Positions 36,234-46,242 of a DNA stretch of 46,444 nt are shown here, one piece after another. The position numbers were made by a program, and so were the translations under genes. Where the stretch lies: contig DRFI01000019.1 in assembly GCA_011050675.1 (NCBI GenBank), positions 1 through 46,444 on the forward strand, written 5' to 3'. Origin of the DNA: Maribacter sp. (GTDB lineage: Bacteria > Bacteroidota > Bacteroidia > Flavobacteriales > Flavobacteriaceae). Each line of letters starts with the position of its first letter. Positions within the stretch are counted from its first letter, which is position 1. Below the pieces are notes generated by a model, which ran no database searches, was not told where the DNA came from, and saw nothing but the letters and a program-made list of their open reading frames with translations.

Positions 36234-37190
36234 TTAAGTTAAATTTCGTTTTAATGGTACTTGTGACACATCATTCATTGTGATCTGGAACTTGCCGTCC
36301 TTATTCTCTTTAAAGAATATACCCTCATTGTAGTCAGCGAGTTTCAGTTCTTTTTCTCTATACCGTTCATTGGCAAAGATATTGAAATCTGTTATCAATA
36401 CCGTATTAGCTATTAAATTATCATCTAATATTAAGTTACTTATGACGCTAGGAATATATTCAAGCTCCAATGTATATTGAAATCCTATCTTGTCCTGAAT
36501 CTGAAATAACCGTCTATCGGCTGTTTCACCCTGCTCTTGTTCTAATATTCGTTGTTTGTTCCACAATCGGCCACGAACACGTACACTTTGCACCCAATCC
36601 ATACCCGAATAGTCAAAGCCCCCTGTAATCTGTCCACTTTGACTAGTTTCTATCTTAACTGTCTGATGTGCCAATTGTGGATTATCATCTACATTCCAGT
36701 TCATTAGCCTATACACTTGGCTGTCTTTTATAAAGGTTTGCCCTGCGATGGTCAAATTACCACGTATTACATATTTACCCGTACCTTCAGCAGCTTCAAT
36801 AAGCTCCCAATCTGCTAAAAAGCCAGCCTTAAGTGGATGCCCTGAGATTGTACCCTTAGCAAAGAATGTCCCCAAAGTGTTATCGGTAATTGTTGCCTGA
36901 ACGACGTAATTCTGTTCATTGATTACAATTGTACCCGAATCATCTTGCTTTAATAATTGAATAACAACCGTATCGCCTGTTAATTGTAACTGATATAGGA
37001 CAGACGAAGTATCACTTGTCTCACAATTTTGTGAATCATTAGTGGCTACCAATGCAAGTTCTTCATAGCAACATCCAATATCACAATCACATAGCTTTTC
37101 GGGAATGTCAAAGCATACAAGCTCCACAGATCCGCCAAGTAAATCCTGGGTCATTGGTGTGCCGTTCGGTAATGTTGATTCTATAGTCAT
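36234..37190 (-). CDS. Distal tail structural protein
   Basis: 318 residues with a Cys cluster near the start (CFDIPEKLCDCDIGCCYEE, about 26-44), then a beta-rich body typical of baseplate-associated proteins. It lies downstream of the 1,305-residue fibre in the tail-tip block. The specific role is unknown. Confidence 0.5.
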   Translation of the reverse strand: MTIESTLPNGTPMTQDLLGGSVELVCFDIPEKLCDCDIGCCYEELALVATNDSQNCETSDTSSVLYQLQLTGDTVVIQLLKQDDSGTIVINEQNYVVQATITDNTLGTFFAKGTISGHPLKAGFLADWELIEAAEGTGKYVIRGNLTIAGQTFIKDSQVYRLMNWNVDDNPQLAHQTVKIETSQSGQITGGFDYSGMDWVQSVRVRGRLWNKQRILEQEQGETADRRLFQIQDKIGFQYTLELEYIPSVISNLILDDNLIANTVLITDFNIFANERYREKELKLADYNEGIFFKENKDGKFQITMNDVSQVPLKRNLT

Positions 37191-37516
37191 TTAGGAAGCC
37201 ATATTTGAAGTCCGTTATCTACTAAATTATCCAGCTCAGATGATAATATAGCAATATCTACGCTATCGTCAAAATCTTCCCAACCACGCGCATAACCCCA
37301 AAGCTGAAAATAGTCAAACTGAAAGGTAAATAATCCTTTGTTTATCAATCGTTTTTCGGGCTTGTACTTGTCAGGATCACCGCTTTGCTTGTACTTTTCA
37401 AAACCTGTTTTGTTATCATCCATATCAAAGGTTTCAAAATCAGTGCTACCATCATTTTTAACCTTAATACAAAGGCCCATTGTCTTATAATTTATTATGT
37501 CTGCGTTGGTTTTCAT
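37187..37516 (-). CDS. Small tail-region protein
   Basis: 109 residues with charged strands and KGLFTFQFDYFQLWGYARGWEDFDD near the middle (compressed). It is encoded between the fibre and a distal tail protein and overlaps the latter by 4 nt. Function unknown. Confidence 0.5.
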   Translation of the reverse strand: MKTNADIINYKTMGLCIKVKNDGSTDFETFDMDDNKTGFEKYKQSGDPDKYKPEKRLINKGLFTFQFDYFQLWGYARGWEDFDDSVDIAILSSELDNLVDNGLQIWLPK

Positions 37517-37517
37517 A

Positions 37518-40500
37518 TCAAAATGCTTTAGCCTCTACAAGCCCCGGTGTTGTGGACTTATCATCAGGGACAACCGTATCCACAACATTATCTACTGAAC
37601 CGTCTTTGGAATTTAGGTCTATAAATCTAAAATTATTATTTGTCTGATCTACTGCAATAATCTCAGTTGCTGATTTTATAAAGCTACCCAAATGAAGTTC
37701 ACCAAACCTAACCACACTACCCGTACCATCAACATGGCCATCAATTCCTGCTGCTGCCTGGAATGGTGATTCTACCGTCCAGTTTGCCGCCGCCGGGACT
37801 GATATATTATCGGGTGTGCATACCCTGAATATTTCATTAGAACCGAATAGAGTTGCCCTCTGCCCTATCCACAAGGTAGGATTATTGTTAGAATCTTCTT
37901 CCAATATCTCAAGCTCTTCATTTGCTTGGAAACGTGCTGTAGCACCATCACCGTCTATATTGCCTGAAGCAGCATTATCTCCCAGTATTACCGTTCCTGT
38001 CCATTGGTTTACAAAGTCGGCTACCGTAGCTATCGCATCTGTTTGCAGGTTTCCATTGTAAATATATCGTTCTATGTTTCCTCCCCTGTTTGCTATTCCT
38101 GAACCATCGCCCCTATTTTGCAAGTAAACCCTGCCTATAGAATCTGATACGCAAGTAGAAAGTCCCGAATGTCCCGGTAATGCATTAGTTAAAGTTCGCT
38201 TCCATATAGCACCATCAAACCACGCTACAGATAGCTCATTACCGAATGCTGCTGTTATCAGTACTGGCTTGCCGTTTTCCCTTCGCCCCTCTATAATGGC
38301 TATATCTGCATTAACACCGCCGCCCACACCCGTTATAATCACCGTTGCTGTCCATCCTACACCTGCATTTTTGACCATCTCAAATACCTGACCGGTATTA
38401 AAACGATGACAATAGATTACAGGCTGCCCGTTAATTACGTCTAACTGATCTACTGCCAGCCCTTGAGGTGCACCTATAATAGCGATTACCTCAGAATCAT
38501 TGATTTCCCTGAATGTATTATCAATAAATGTCATCACCCTGACTCTTGAATTGGACTGATCAGCAACAACAACGGTATTTTCAGAAGCTAACAATAATTT
38601 AGCATGGCCAGGCCCGAACCAACGAGAGCTTATATGGAAGATAGGCACATCAATAGTATCTAAATTACTTTCTACGTTTGTTGGATCAAGGAAGCTACCT
38701 GTCACTTTCCATGCAATAGCTACTTGAATAATTGAGTTGTAAGCATCATGCACATCGTTTTTATCATAAACTATGTTAGACGGTGGTATGTCCGTTACAT
38801 CGCCTGCAAAGGCATTTTGAATATCTGTTTTTAATGCGCCCGAAAGTCCAGATAAAACACCTTGTGAGAAATCAAATGTTCCTATTATATCGCCATTATC
38901 TTCCGTAAATCGCCATAGCTCATCAAGCAAATTAATATCCGTTATGGCTGGATCATCACGACGAACGATTATTGTAGTGGTAGCAGTCGGATCATTACGA
39001 TAATCTGTTGCCCCTGTTGGATCGCTGGCTTGATCTGTAATGATCTCTGCTGCCAGACCGTCCGTATTGTCGGCTGTTATATCGTATACTGGCAGTGGTA
39101 TAAGTGTAGGCTCATTCCATGTCCTGTAACCCAAACGATAACAACGATCATCTTCTAACCTTGTATGATCTATCAGGCATTCAGTAACAAATGTTAGGTC
39201 ATTAGCAGTAAAGCCTACGAATACTAAAAAGTCTTCACCGTCTTTAGGGATTAGCAAGTTATTAGGCGGTGGGTCACGGAATGTTGATAACTCCCAATTG
39301 TTAAATGTGCCGTCTATCTCCTGAATTCTGTGAGCAGCCGTTTGTGGTAGTGCCGGAATCGGTGCTATCCCCTTGGCCCATGTTGTCCTGTATAGGGTAT
39401 TTGCATCCCTTGAAATTCCTGCATCAATACCCACTCCAAACGAAATTGTTCCTGCTTCGTTAAATGTTTCTACTGTTGCCGTCCATCCCGGGTCTAGCGG
39501 TGGTGCTTCGTCCCTATTGAGTAAATTAATGGTGTTTGACTTGTGGCGGTAGGTAGTTACCGAATTTCCTTCTGTAATCCCGGCTTCTAAAAATATCCTT
39601 ATCTCATAACCCTCTTTTAGTGAATAGCGGCTTATATTATTATTGAGTCCGTCATTCTCTTCAGCAGCATCGTAAAATACTGTATCTGCACCGTCAAGCG
39701 CAAGCCAGTCTTGCCAATTGGCTTTCCATGCTATTGTTCCTTCTATTGGTTGACGATTTGATACCCTTGCTTGACCCGTTAAAGTCACTTCATTGAACTG
39801 GTCATCTACATTTAAATTAAAGCCCCGTGTAGTATCTAAGGTTATCTGTTGCGTGGTAAATCCCCCGTCTTGCGTAAAAACAGAATTAAAAACGTAGACA
39901 AAATTTTGAAGCTCAAAGAATTCTTCTGTCGTTGGGTTAAACGCTACTAATCTAAAGGTCATTGAATCCAACAGAGCATCAAGATCAAGGCTTAATTCAC
40001 CCGTAAATTTTGTTAATATCCCATCTTCAATCCATCCTTTATAATCTGTAAATCCCGCTGTTGTCTTTTCAAAAGTATGTGGATAATGTACAACTTCGGT
40101 ATAAGCCCAAAGCCCGGGAATATCTGCATTAATCACATATTCGTCCCGATCTATCTCTACAATTTCTTCATCAGAGGTATCTACTGTCGTCGTTTGGTCT
40201 TCTACCGATACTGAGATGAGAAATTCAGCACCTTCTTCTATTAGTGCTTGTTGTGCCGTGGAATATTCAAGAATTACTTCTATCGCTACATTATTGGCAT
40301 CAATTAAAGAACTATTTAAATTTGTTATGATACCGCCAAAAGCTACCGCTGATCCTATCACAACGCTATGTGAGTCTGATAACCATATTTCATCATAATT
40401 ACCTGTTTGGTCGGTATACTCTGCATCCGTTGGCAGTTTGCTAACATAAAACACGTACCTCGTAGCTGCCGTTACCAATGTGCCATTATCGCTGGTAAGT

Positions 40501-41435
40501 GTGAATTCTATTTTTGTGACTGCTGATTTTTCTATTCCCGTTGTAACTATCGCAGTATCCTCGTTAGTATAAACCAGGTCTTTAAATCCATAAGTACTAA
40601 GGCCACCGTTTCTATTCTCGCCATAAGTGCCGTAGTTGCCCAACAAAAGACTATCTTCTGCTACTACCGCCGTATTGGGGTCTGATAAAACCGTTCTGAT
40701 CTCAAAATTAGTTACGTAAGTAGGTGATGACTCACCCGCAAAATCCCCCAATGGATCACCGAAGGTCTCACCCTCTAAATGGTATGGAACAACCCTGAAT
40801 ACATGCTCAATTTCATATTCCTGAACATAGGTAGAAACGAAGCCATTTGTTAGAACTTGTAATTCACCTGTTTTCCATAATGGTTCGCCACCATCAGCCG
40901 TAGCAGTTTTTAATTCACCTGTAAGGCCATCTACCTTAAAAAATTGTTCTGTCCCTGTGAAAGCATTGTTATAATTAACAGTATCATCATTTTCTATTAG
41001 CCCATACTTAAAGACCATAGCAGTTTTTGCCGTTGTACCCCTTAATTCAACATCCGAATAAGGCCCGCCAGCGTCGGTTAACGGTACACCCGCATCAATA
41101 GAATAAAATAATTCTAAGTCGGTAAGATTTGTAATAGTGCCTTCAAAAGTTGTTTTTACCCCCGCCTGAAACTCATGAAATGTATCACCTATAGACCAAT
41201 CATCATCCAGCCAAGACCCCGATTGTCTTTCTATTAGATTCTGTGCATTAGTATAATCAAATAAATTTGTTATATCCGCAGTGCTTTCCCAGGATAATTG
41301 TAAGGTGTAATCAGCACGTTTAAGCCCTTGTATGAATCCTTTGGGATGCGTAGCGAAATCGCCTGTGTCAAGCGAAAAGTCGTCGCCATTTCTTAGAGCT
41401 GAGAAGAATTTTCTACTTGTGATCAGTAACGACAT
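37518..41435 (-). CDS. Large tail fibre / receptor-binding protein with NHL-like propeller
   Basis: The 1,305-residue, Asp/Thr/Val-rich protein consists mainly of repeated beta domains. From about residue 930 to the end the sequence has NHL-repeat character: LLLASENTVVVADQSNSRVR, GLAVDQLDVINGQPVIY, NIDGDGATARFQANEELEI and IAVDQTNNNFRFIDL. That suggests a beta-propeller at the tip. It lies after the tape measure and distal tail genes, the position of receptor-binding fibres. Confidence 0.7.
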   Translation of the reverse strand: MSLLITSRKFFSALRNGDDFSLDTGDFATHPKGFIQGLKRADYTLQLSWESTADITNLFDYTNAQNLIERQSGSWLDDDWSIGDTFHEFQAGVKTTFEGTITNLTDLELFYSIDAGVPLTDAGGPYSDVELRGTTAKTAMVFKYGLIENDDTVNYNNAFTGTEQFFKVDGLTGELKTATADGGEPLWKTGELQVLTNGFVSTYVQEYEIEHVFRVVPYHLEGETFGDPLGDFAGESSPTYVTNFEIRTVLSDPNTAVVAEDSLLLGNYGTYGENRNGGLSTYGFKDLVYTNEDTAIVTTGIEKSAVTKIEFTLTSDNGTLVTAATRYVFYVSKLPTDAEYTDQTGNYDEIWLSDSHSVVIGSAVAFGGIITNLNSSLIDANNVAIEVILEYSTAQQALIEEGAEFLISVSVEDQTTTVDTSDEEIVEIDRDEYVINADIPGLWAYTEVVHYPHTFEKTTAGFTDYKGWIEDGILTKFTGELSLDLDALLDSMTFRLVAFNPTTEEFFELQNFVYVFNSVFTQDGGFTTQQITLDTTRGFNLNVDDQFNEVTLTGQARVSNRQPIEGTIAWKANWQDWLALDGADTVFYDAAEENDGLNNNISRYSLKEGYEIRIFLEAGITEGNSVTTYRHKSNTINLLNRDEAPPLDPGWTATVETFNEAGTISFGVGIDAGISRDANTLYRTTWAKGIAPIPALPQTAAHRIQEIDGTFNNWELSTFRDPPPNNLLIPKDGEDFLVFVGFTANDLTFVTECLIDHTRLEDDRCYRLGYRTWNEPTLIPLPVYDITADNTDGLAAEIITDQASDPTGATDYRNDPTATTTIIVRRDDPAITDINLLDELWRFTEDNGDIIGTFDFSQGVLSGLSGALKTDIQNAFAGDVTDIPPSNIVYDKNDVHDAYNSIIQVAIAWKVTGSFLDPTNVESNLDTIDVPIFHISSRWFGPGHAKLLLASENTVVVADQSNSRVRVMTFIDNTFREINDSEVIAIIGAPQGLAVDQLDVINGQPVIYCHRFNTGQVFEMVKNAGVGWTATVIITGVGGGVNADIAIIEGRRENGKPVLITAAFGNELSVAWFDGAIWKRTLTNALPGHSGLSTCVSDSIGRVYLQNRGDGSGIANRGGNIERYIYNGNLQTDAIATVADFVNQWTGTVILGDNAASGNIDGDGATARFQANEELEILEEDSNNNPTLWIGQRATLFGSNEIFRVCTPDNISVPAAANWTVESPFQAAAGIDGHVDGTGSVVRFGELHLGSFIKSATEIIAVDQTNNNFRFIDLNSKDGSVDNVVDTVVPDDKSTTPGLVEAKAF

Positions 41436-41673
41436 CTTTTAAGTTTTCAAATGTTTTAATATCTAAATTACGTTCCATCCCCGATATACGCTGCATATCG
41501 CCCATCATAGCTATCATCTTATCAAGATTACCCTCTCGTATACAATTTAGTGCTTTATTGGCTATCATCTTATCTTCTGGCGTTTTGGCAAGACTGCGAA
41601 TTTCACCCGTAAGCTTACCAAGTCGTTTAGTTGCTTTGCCTGATTGTTTTATAAGTTTTTTTAGGTTATCCAT
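41413..41673 (-). CDS. Small helical tail-region protein
   Basis: 86 residues, basic and helical (KKLIKQSGKATKRLGKLTGEI), with Met-rich MIAMMGDMQRISGME. It is encoded between the distal tail protein and the fibre; overlaps of 8-23 nt indicate coupling. Function unknown. Confidence 0.5.
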   Translation of the reverse strand: MDNLKKLIKQSGKATKRLGKLTGEIRSLAKTPEDKMIANKALNCIREGNLDKMIAMMGDMQRISGMERNLDIKTFENLKDVVTDHK

Positions 41674-43375
41674 TTATCTTTTCTTCTTGCAGGTTATTGG
41701 TGTATTGTTGATGTTTTGCATAGGTAAGCTCTGCCTTATCTGCCGCAGCAGTCCATAACAATTGTATTGCTTCTTCACGTTCGCCTTCAGTAGGTATAAT
41801 TTCACCACTTTCTATTATTTCTATCCAATTATCCAGGTGGAAAGATTCTTGTTCAACCGACCTGGGTAGCCTCAATTGCCCCGATCCTTCTACAAAGCTA
41901 TCATATACATAGTACTTTTCATAAAGGGTTTCAGTGGATATTTTCTCTCTATGGTTAGGTCTTAACCCATTACCCTCAGTAAATACTAATTTAGGAACCG
42001 AAAACGTACGCTGTGAAATCTTCATCGGTTCAGGACGGTTTGTTAATCCTTTGGCCAAATTAGATTTTTGACCAAATGCCCTGAGTAAACTATCCGCGAT
42101 CCCTGCAAGACCTAATAATATTTCTTCAATAAAATTAAGGTTTCCTTTGCGTGATCCTAAAGCAAGTGGTATCTGTATACGCTCTTCGCCTGTTATTGTT
42201 GTTCCACCACCGCCTTTTATACTGGTAACTACGGTAAAGATCTTACCTTCTGTTTCCCTAGTAGTATAGTCGTCACTTGAATCGTCAATATACGATATAA
42301 TCTTGGTGCGATTTAACTGATCATCATTGAATTTAAACTCTTCATTGAGCACATCCTTGCGCCTATATTTAGCATTCTGTTGCCAAAATAGGTCGCCACG
42401 ACTGCGCTGGTGGAATACATTGTTGATAACCGCTGTTTTGGTATTGCCAAATGCTGTCACTATTCTTATTACGCCCGCAAGGGTGGCCCCCGGTTCACCA
42501 TCGGCGGGTATGCCAATAGACCTCACACCAAGTAAGGTATTTTTATCTTCTACCAATTGGGTCATAGTAGGAATATAAATAGCATCCTCTAGCTCCGTGA
42601 TGTCAGTCTCAAAGCCGTCATAGCCCAGAGAGTCTATGCCTTTTTCTATTAGAGTCTTTAGACTTATTCCCTTTAATGTACCCCTACGATCTTCAAATAG
42701 CTTGATAATTGCGACAATAAGTAATGCTACCTGCGCTGCTAAAATAGCATAATAAAGAGCAAATATGATAGTTTGTCCTAACTTCTGTTTCGCTCCTGCG
42801 GCTACGCTTGTCGGGGTTCCTGTAGCTACTATTGAAGTACTTGTATTATCATCTTCAGCGTCATCTCTAGCAACTTGTACCAAGCGATCAAATAAGTAGA
42901 AAACAATAAACTGTAATAATCCCGTTAATGAATCATCATTAGTAGGCACTACTTGAAAAGGAACTGAAGTATAATCCGATACCGTAATAGCCTTTGAATC
43001 CACTAATTCTTTGAATGTAACACCTTCGGCCTTCGCCAACAGATCATTCATACCATTTATCTTTACAAGCGTTGCGGTATATTTTACGGGTGTTACTTCA
43101 GTTATTTCAGTTAGATAATTAGCGAACCTGAATATTGAACCGTTTTTTGTAATCTCCGTATTGTATGGTATCTGTACAAATATGCCAAACTGCCCGTTTA
43201 TATGATCCGTGATTATTGTTGCCGCTTCATTGACAAATGTAAGTTCAATAGGTTTAATTGATGCCTCAATGCTATTACGGGAAAACAATGCTTCAAACTG
43301 CATAGTCTTCCATTCAACAGGTGGAATGATTTGCTTGCCGTTTAAAAAGTGCCTTATTTCCTGTGTTGTTCCCAT
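41666..43375 (-). CDS. Distal tail / baseplate hub protein
   Basis: 569 residues, encoded immediately after the tape measure, the usual position of distal tail and tail-associated proteins. The N-terminal 100 residues are beta-rich. Unusually, residues about 200-228 form a strong hydrophobic stretch (IIFALYYAILAAQVALLIVA), which could insert in the host membrane during DNA entry. The rest is mixed. Confidence 0.6.
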   Translation of the reverse strand: MGTTQEIRHFLNGKQIIPPVEWKTMQFEALFSRNSIEASIKPIELTFVNEAATIITDHINGQFGIFVQIPYNTEITKNGSIFRFANYLTEITEVTPVKYTATLVKINGMNDLLAKAEGVTFKELVDSKAITVSDYTSVPFQVVPTNDDSLTGLLQFIVFYLFDRLVQVARDDAEDDNTSTSIVATGTPTSVAAGAKQKLGQTIIFALYYAILAAQVALLIVAIIKLFEDRRGTLKGISLKTLIEKGIDSLGYDGFETDITELEDAIYIPTMTQLVEDKNTLLGVRSIGIPADGEPGATLAGVIRIVTAFGNTKTAVINNVFHQRSRGDLFWQQNAKYRRKDVLNEEFKFNDDQLNRTKIISYIDDSSDDYTTRETEGKIFTVVTSIKGGGGTTITGEERIQIPLALGSRKGNLNFIEEILLGLAGIADSLLRAFGQKSNLAKGLTNRPEPMKISQRTFSVPKLVFTEGNGLRPNHREKISTETLYEKYYVYDSFVEGSGQLRLPRSVEQESFHLDNWIEIIESGEIIPTEGEREEAIQLLWTAAADKAELTYAKHQQYTNNLQEEKING

Positions 43376-46242
43376 ACGTTACTGGAATAATGAGTAATTA
43401 TTCTCTTATTTTTCATTGTTTTTGTTTCCCGTATCCCATCCACTAGGTTTGACCAGTCCACATGATACCCTGGTATACTATTTATTGCCTGCTTAACGTC
43501 ACTAAGCTCACTTTTTAGCGTGTTTGTCTGGTTTTTGATAGCATTACCTATCCCGGCAGTAGAATCGCTTAAATTGAAGTTCGCCATACCCCGCGTCTGA
43601 TTTAATATTTCTTTGGTTTGGCTGGCAGTGTAAACGGTAGAGTGTCTTGGCAAATACGCTACTGTTTTATCTTCTATTAAACTAGCCCCTTTACCTGTTT
43701 GAACTATCTCTGCTCCATGTTCAGCAAGCTTGGCTAATCCTTCGGGTGAATCGGTTGTTCCTTTGAAGAATCCCGGTATGCCTGCTGCCCCTCCGGCTGT
43801 CTCTAAAATTTTAAATACCCCTTCCAATATTGCTTGTTGGCTTCCTGATTTTATAGCATCTAATAAATCAACTATCCCACCTAATCCTTCTTTAGTATTT
43901 TCAAGGTTTTCAATGGTTTGTTCTTGTCTTTTTTGCTCTGCATCGGCTGCATCTTGTTGAGCTTTGGATATTTTAGCAATAGACTCTTCTGTGTCCTTTA
44001 CAATAGTATCAAGCGTATCTTTATTTTCCTGTATTTTCTTTTCGTCTGCTTTTTTAAGTGCTTCCAAATCATCAAGAACAATTTTAGGAACTCCCGTTTT
44101 TTCATTCTCTTCTGCCAAGGCTGCGTTTAAATCTCTTGAAAGTTTCACACGTAATTTGAATGCCTCTTTCTCCCTTTTTTCTCTCGCCTTCCTTTGTTCT
44201 TTGGTTTCTTCCCTAGAAATACTAATATCAGGAGTATCTTCAATTGATTTTTTGATTGTTTCCAATTGTTTCTGTAATAATGCCAATTGATTTTTTAGGT
44301 TTACTGTCTTTTTAGACCCATCATCAAAAGCAAGATTTAAATTTTTAGTAGACTCTACTAAATCAGCATTGAGTACTAGTGCATCTGACTGTTGAGTTGA
44401 TAGATTTTGCATCTTTTTGCCAAGATTACCTAATGCCTCTTCTTCACGTTTGTTTTCTTTAGTTAAAATCTCTTCTTCTTGAATTAAATCTTGGGTAGCT
44501 TCTATTACATTTAATGTCTGAGCCAATAAGTCCTTTTTCTGGCGTAAATTAGCTTCATCAATATTTTTAACCAGCCGATCTATTTCTATCGCCTCTTCTA
44601 CCGATTTATTTAATTCTCTCTGCCCTTCTGCCGCTTCCTTGGCTCCTGATGCAAATGCTTTAAATGCTACCACTGCCGTAAGTACTACGGAAACTAAAGC
44701 ACCGATTATATTTGCCTTTGTGACCTTGTCTAGCGTCTTAAATGATACTATCGCTGCTTTTATTCCACCAGTGAGGCCAGCCATTGCAACTTTTAATCCA
44801 TTAACGCCAAAATTCAATAATTTAGTTCTTAGACTAATTGCTATTAATACCAATCTATAAGAGCCCCAAGCTGTTACAGCTATTAAAATTACTTTTACAA
44901 TGGTTCTGATATTTTGCCCCAAAAACCTTACTACTCTGCTTAATCCCCTTGATGCCCCTGTAGCCTGATTGGTTCCTAATATAAAATCCTCCCACCTACT
45001 TTTTAATATTTTAAGTTCAGCATCCAAAGACATCAACTGACTATCAACTAAATCCTGTAATGCACCTCCATTATCTCTTATTGCTTGGGCATTTGTTTGA
45101 ATAATATCCGTATTCTCGGCAAGAATAACACCCACTTTAGCAGCCCTTGCACCGAATAAATCACCAGCAATAGCAAGTAATTCAACCCCTGTTCTTCCTT
45201 CATCAATTGCGATATTTATTTTATCCAAACCGTCCTGAAGCGTCAATCCTGATTTGGCAAGTTTTATTTGCGCAGTAGAAAGTAACCTACCAGAATTTGC
45301 AGCCTTTAGCCCGTTATCAGCTAATATACCTACTATAGCTCCTGTAAATGCTAAGTCTTCACCCAATAGTCTAGATATAGGAGAAAGAAATGCAAAGGCA
45401 TCTTTCATTTTCTCAAAGTTCAGCGTGGTAGAGGTTCTTATAGTTGCTATTACATCAGCAAATTCTGCCGCCGCCGCCGAACCTCTACCAAAAGCGTTTA
45501 ATTGTTGGATTAAAAATTCACCTGCTTCAGCAGATGTTACTTTTAATCCAATACTTAAATCTGTAACAGGCTTAAGTAAATCAATTATTTCTTCTCTGGT
45601 CTTACCTAAAGTTGCTAGTGATTCAGCTAGTTGTGCTGTTTCATTGGCTGTTCGTACTGATGAAGCCCCTACTCTTCTGATTTCTTCCTCAACTGCTGCT
45701 AAGTCTTCACGGGATATTCTAAATATACCCGCTACAGTTTGCATGGTTAGCCCAAATTCACGAATCACTGTGATTGAACCACGAATTAGTCTGAATGCAC
45801 CAAATATTCCTAAAGTAACTCCTGCGGCTTGAGAAAGTCTAATAAATCCTGCCCGTACTAATCCTAACTGCTTGCTTAATCCTAATGTTGATCTGGCCGT
45901 TGCTCGGTTTTCCCTGTTAACTTCTTTTAATCGTTCGCGTATAACAGCTAATTGCCTGGCTTCTTTAGTGGCTGCTATTCTTAATCGTTCAGTAGTTGTG
46001 ACTAGGGCTTTTTGCTGCCTTTCCCTTTCCTTGAGAGCAATATTGCCACGTTCAAGCTGTTTATTTTGTTTAGCAAAATCTGCTGATCGTGAACCAGGGC
46101 CAAGTCTTGTAGATGACAGGGTAGTTTTAATTTCTTTTAATTCAGCATCAGTCTTCCTAAGAGTCTGATTAAGTGTGACAAACTCTGCCGCCAATTCCTG
46201 GACTGCTTTTACGCCTATCTCATCGCCCCTAATTATCCCCAT
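43354..46242 (-). CDS. Tail tape measure protein
   Basis: 962 residues, helical and Ala/Leu/Lys-rich. Residues about 150-410 match the TP901-type tape measure core (FRISREDLAAVEEEI, ETAQLAESLATLGKTREEI, GLKVTSAEAGEFL, LLGEDLAFTGAIVGILADNG, KAANSGRLLSTAQIKL). A hydrophobic region follows at about 445-550 (FLGQNIRTIVKVILIAVTAW, IIGALVSVVLTAVVAFKAF). Long coiled coils occur at the start and at 570-810. It sets tail length, roughly 140 nm at 1.5 Angstrom per residue, and helps DNA injection. Confidence 0.9.
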   Translation of the reverse strand: MGIIRGDEIGVKAVQELAAEFVTLNQTLRKTDAELKEIKTTLSSTRLGPGSRSADFAKQNKQLERGNIALKERERQQKALVTTTERLRIAATKEARQLAVIRERLKEVNRENRATARSTLGLSKQLGLVRAGFIRLSQAAGVTLGIFGAFRLIRGSITVIREFGLTMQTVAGIFRISREDLAAVEEEIRRVGASSVRTANETAQLAESLATLGKTREEIIDLLKPVTDLSIGLKVTSAEAGEFLIQQLNAFGRGSAAAAEFADVIATIRTSTTLNFEKMKDAFAFLSPISRLLGEDLAFTGAIVGILADNGLKAANSGRLLSTAQIKLAKSGLTLQDGLDKINIAIDEGRTGVELLAIAGDLFGARAAKVGVILAENTDIIQTNAQAIRDNGGALQDLVDSQLMSLDAELKILKSRWEDFILGTNQATGASRGLSRVVRFLGQNIRTIVKVILIAVTAWGSYRLVLIAISLRTKLLNFGVNGLKVAMAGLTGGIKAAIVSFKTLDKVTKANIIGALVSVVLTAVVAFKAFASGAKEAAEGQRELNKSVEEAIEIDRLVKNIDEANLRQKKDLLAQTLNVIEATQDLIQEEEILTKENKREEEALGNLGKKMQNLSTQQSDALVLNADLVESTKNLNLAFDDGSKKTVNLKNQLALLQKQLETIKKSIEDTPDISISREETKEQRKAREKREKEAFKLRVKLSRDLNAALAEENEKTGVPKIVLDDLEALKKADEKKIQENKDTLDTIVKDTEESIAKISKAQQDAADAEQKRQEQTIENLENTKEGLGGIVDLLDAIKSGSQQAILEGVFKILETAGGAAGIPGFFKGTTDSPEGLAKLAEHGAEIVQTGKGASLIEDKTVAYLPRHSTVYTASQTKEILNQTRGMANFNLSDSTAGIGNAIKNQTNTLKSELSDVKQAINSIPGYHVDWSNLVDGIRETKTMKNKRIITHYSSNVWEQHRK

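Noticed and set aside
45254..45832. 192-residue plus-strand frame opposite the tape measure gene
   Set aside because: It is antisense to a strongly supported gene, has no promoter or coupling, and its composition mirrors the tape measure.
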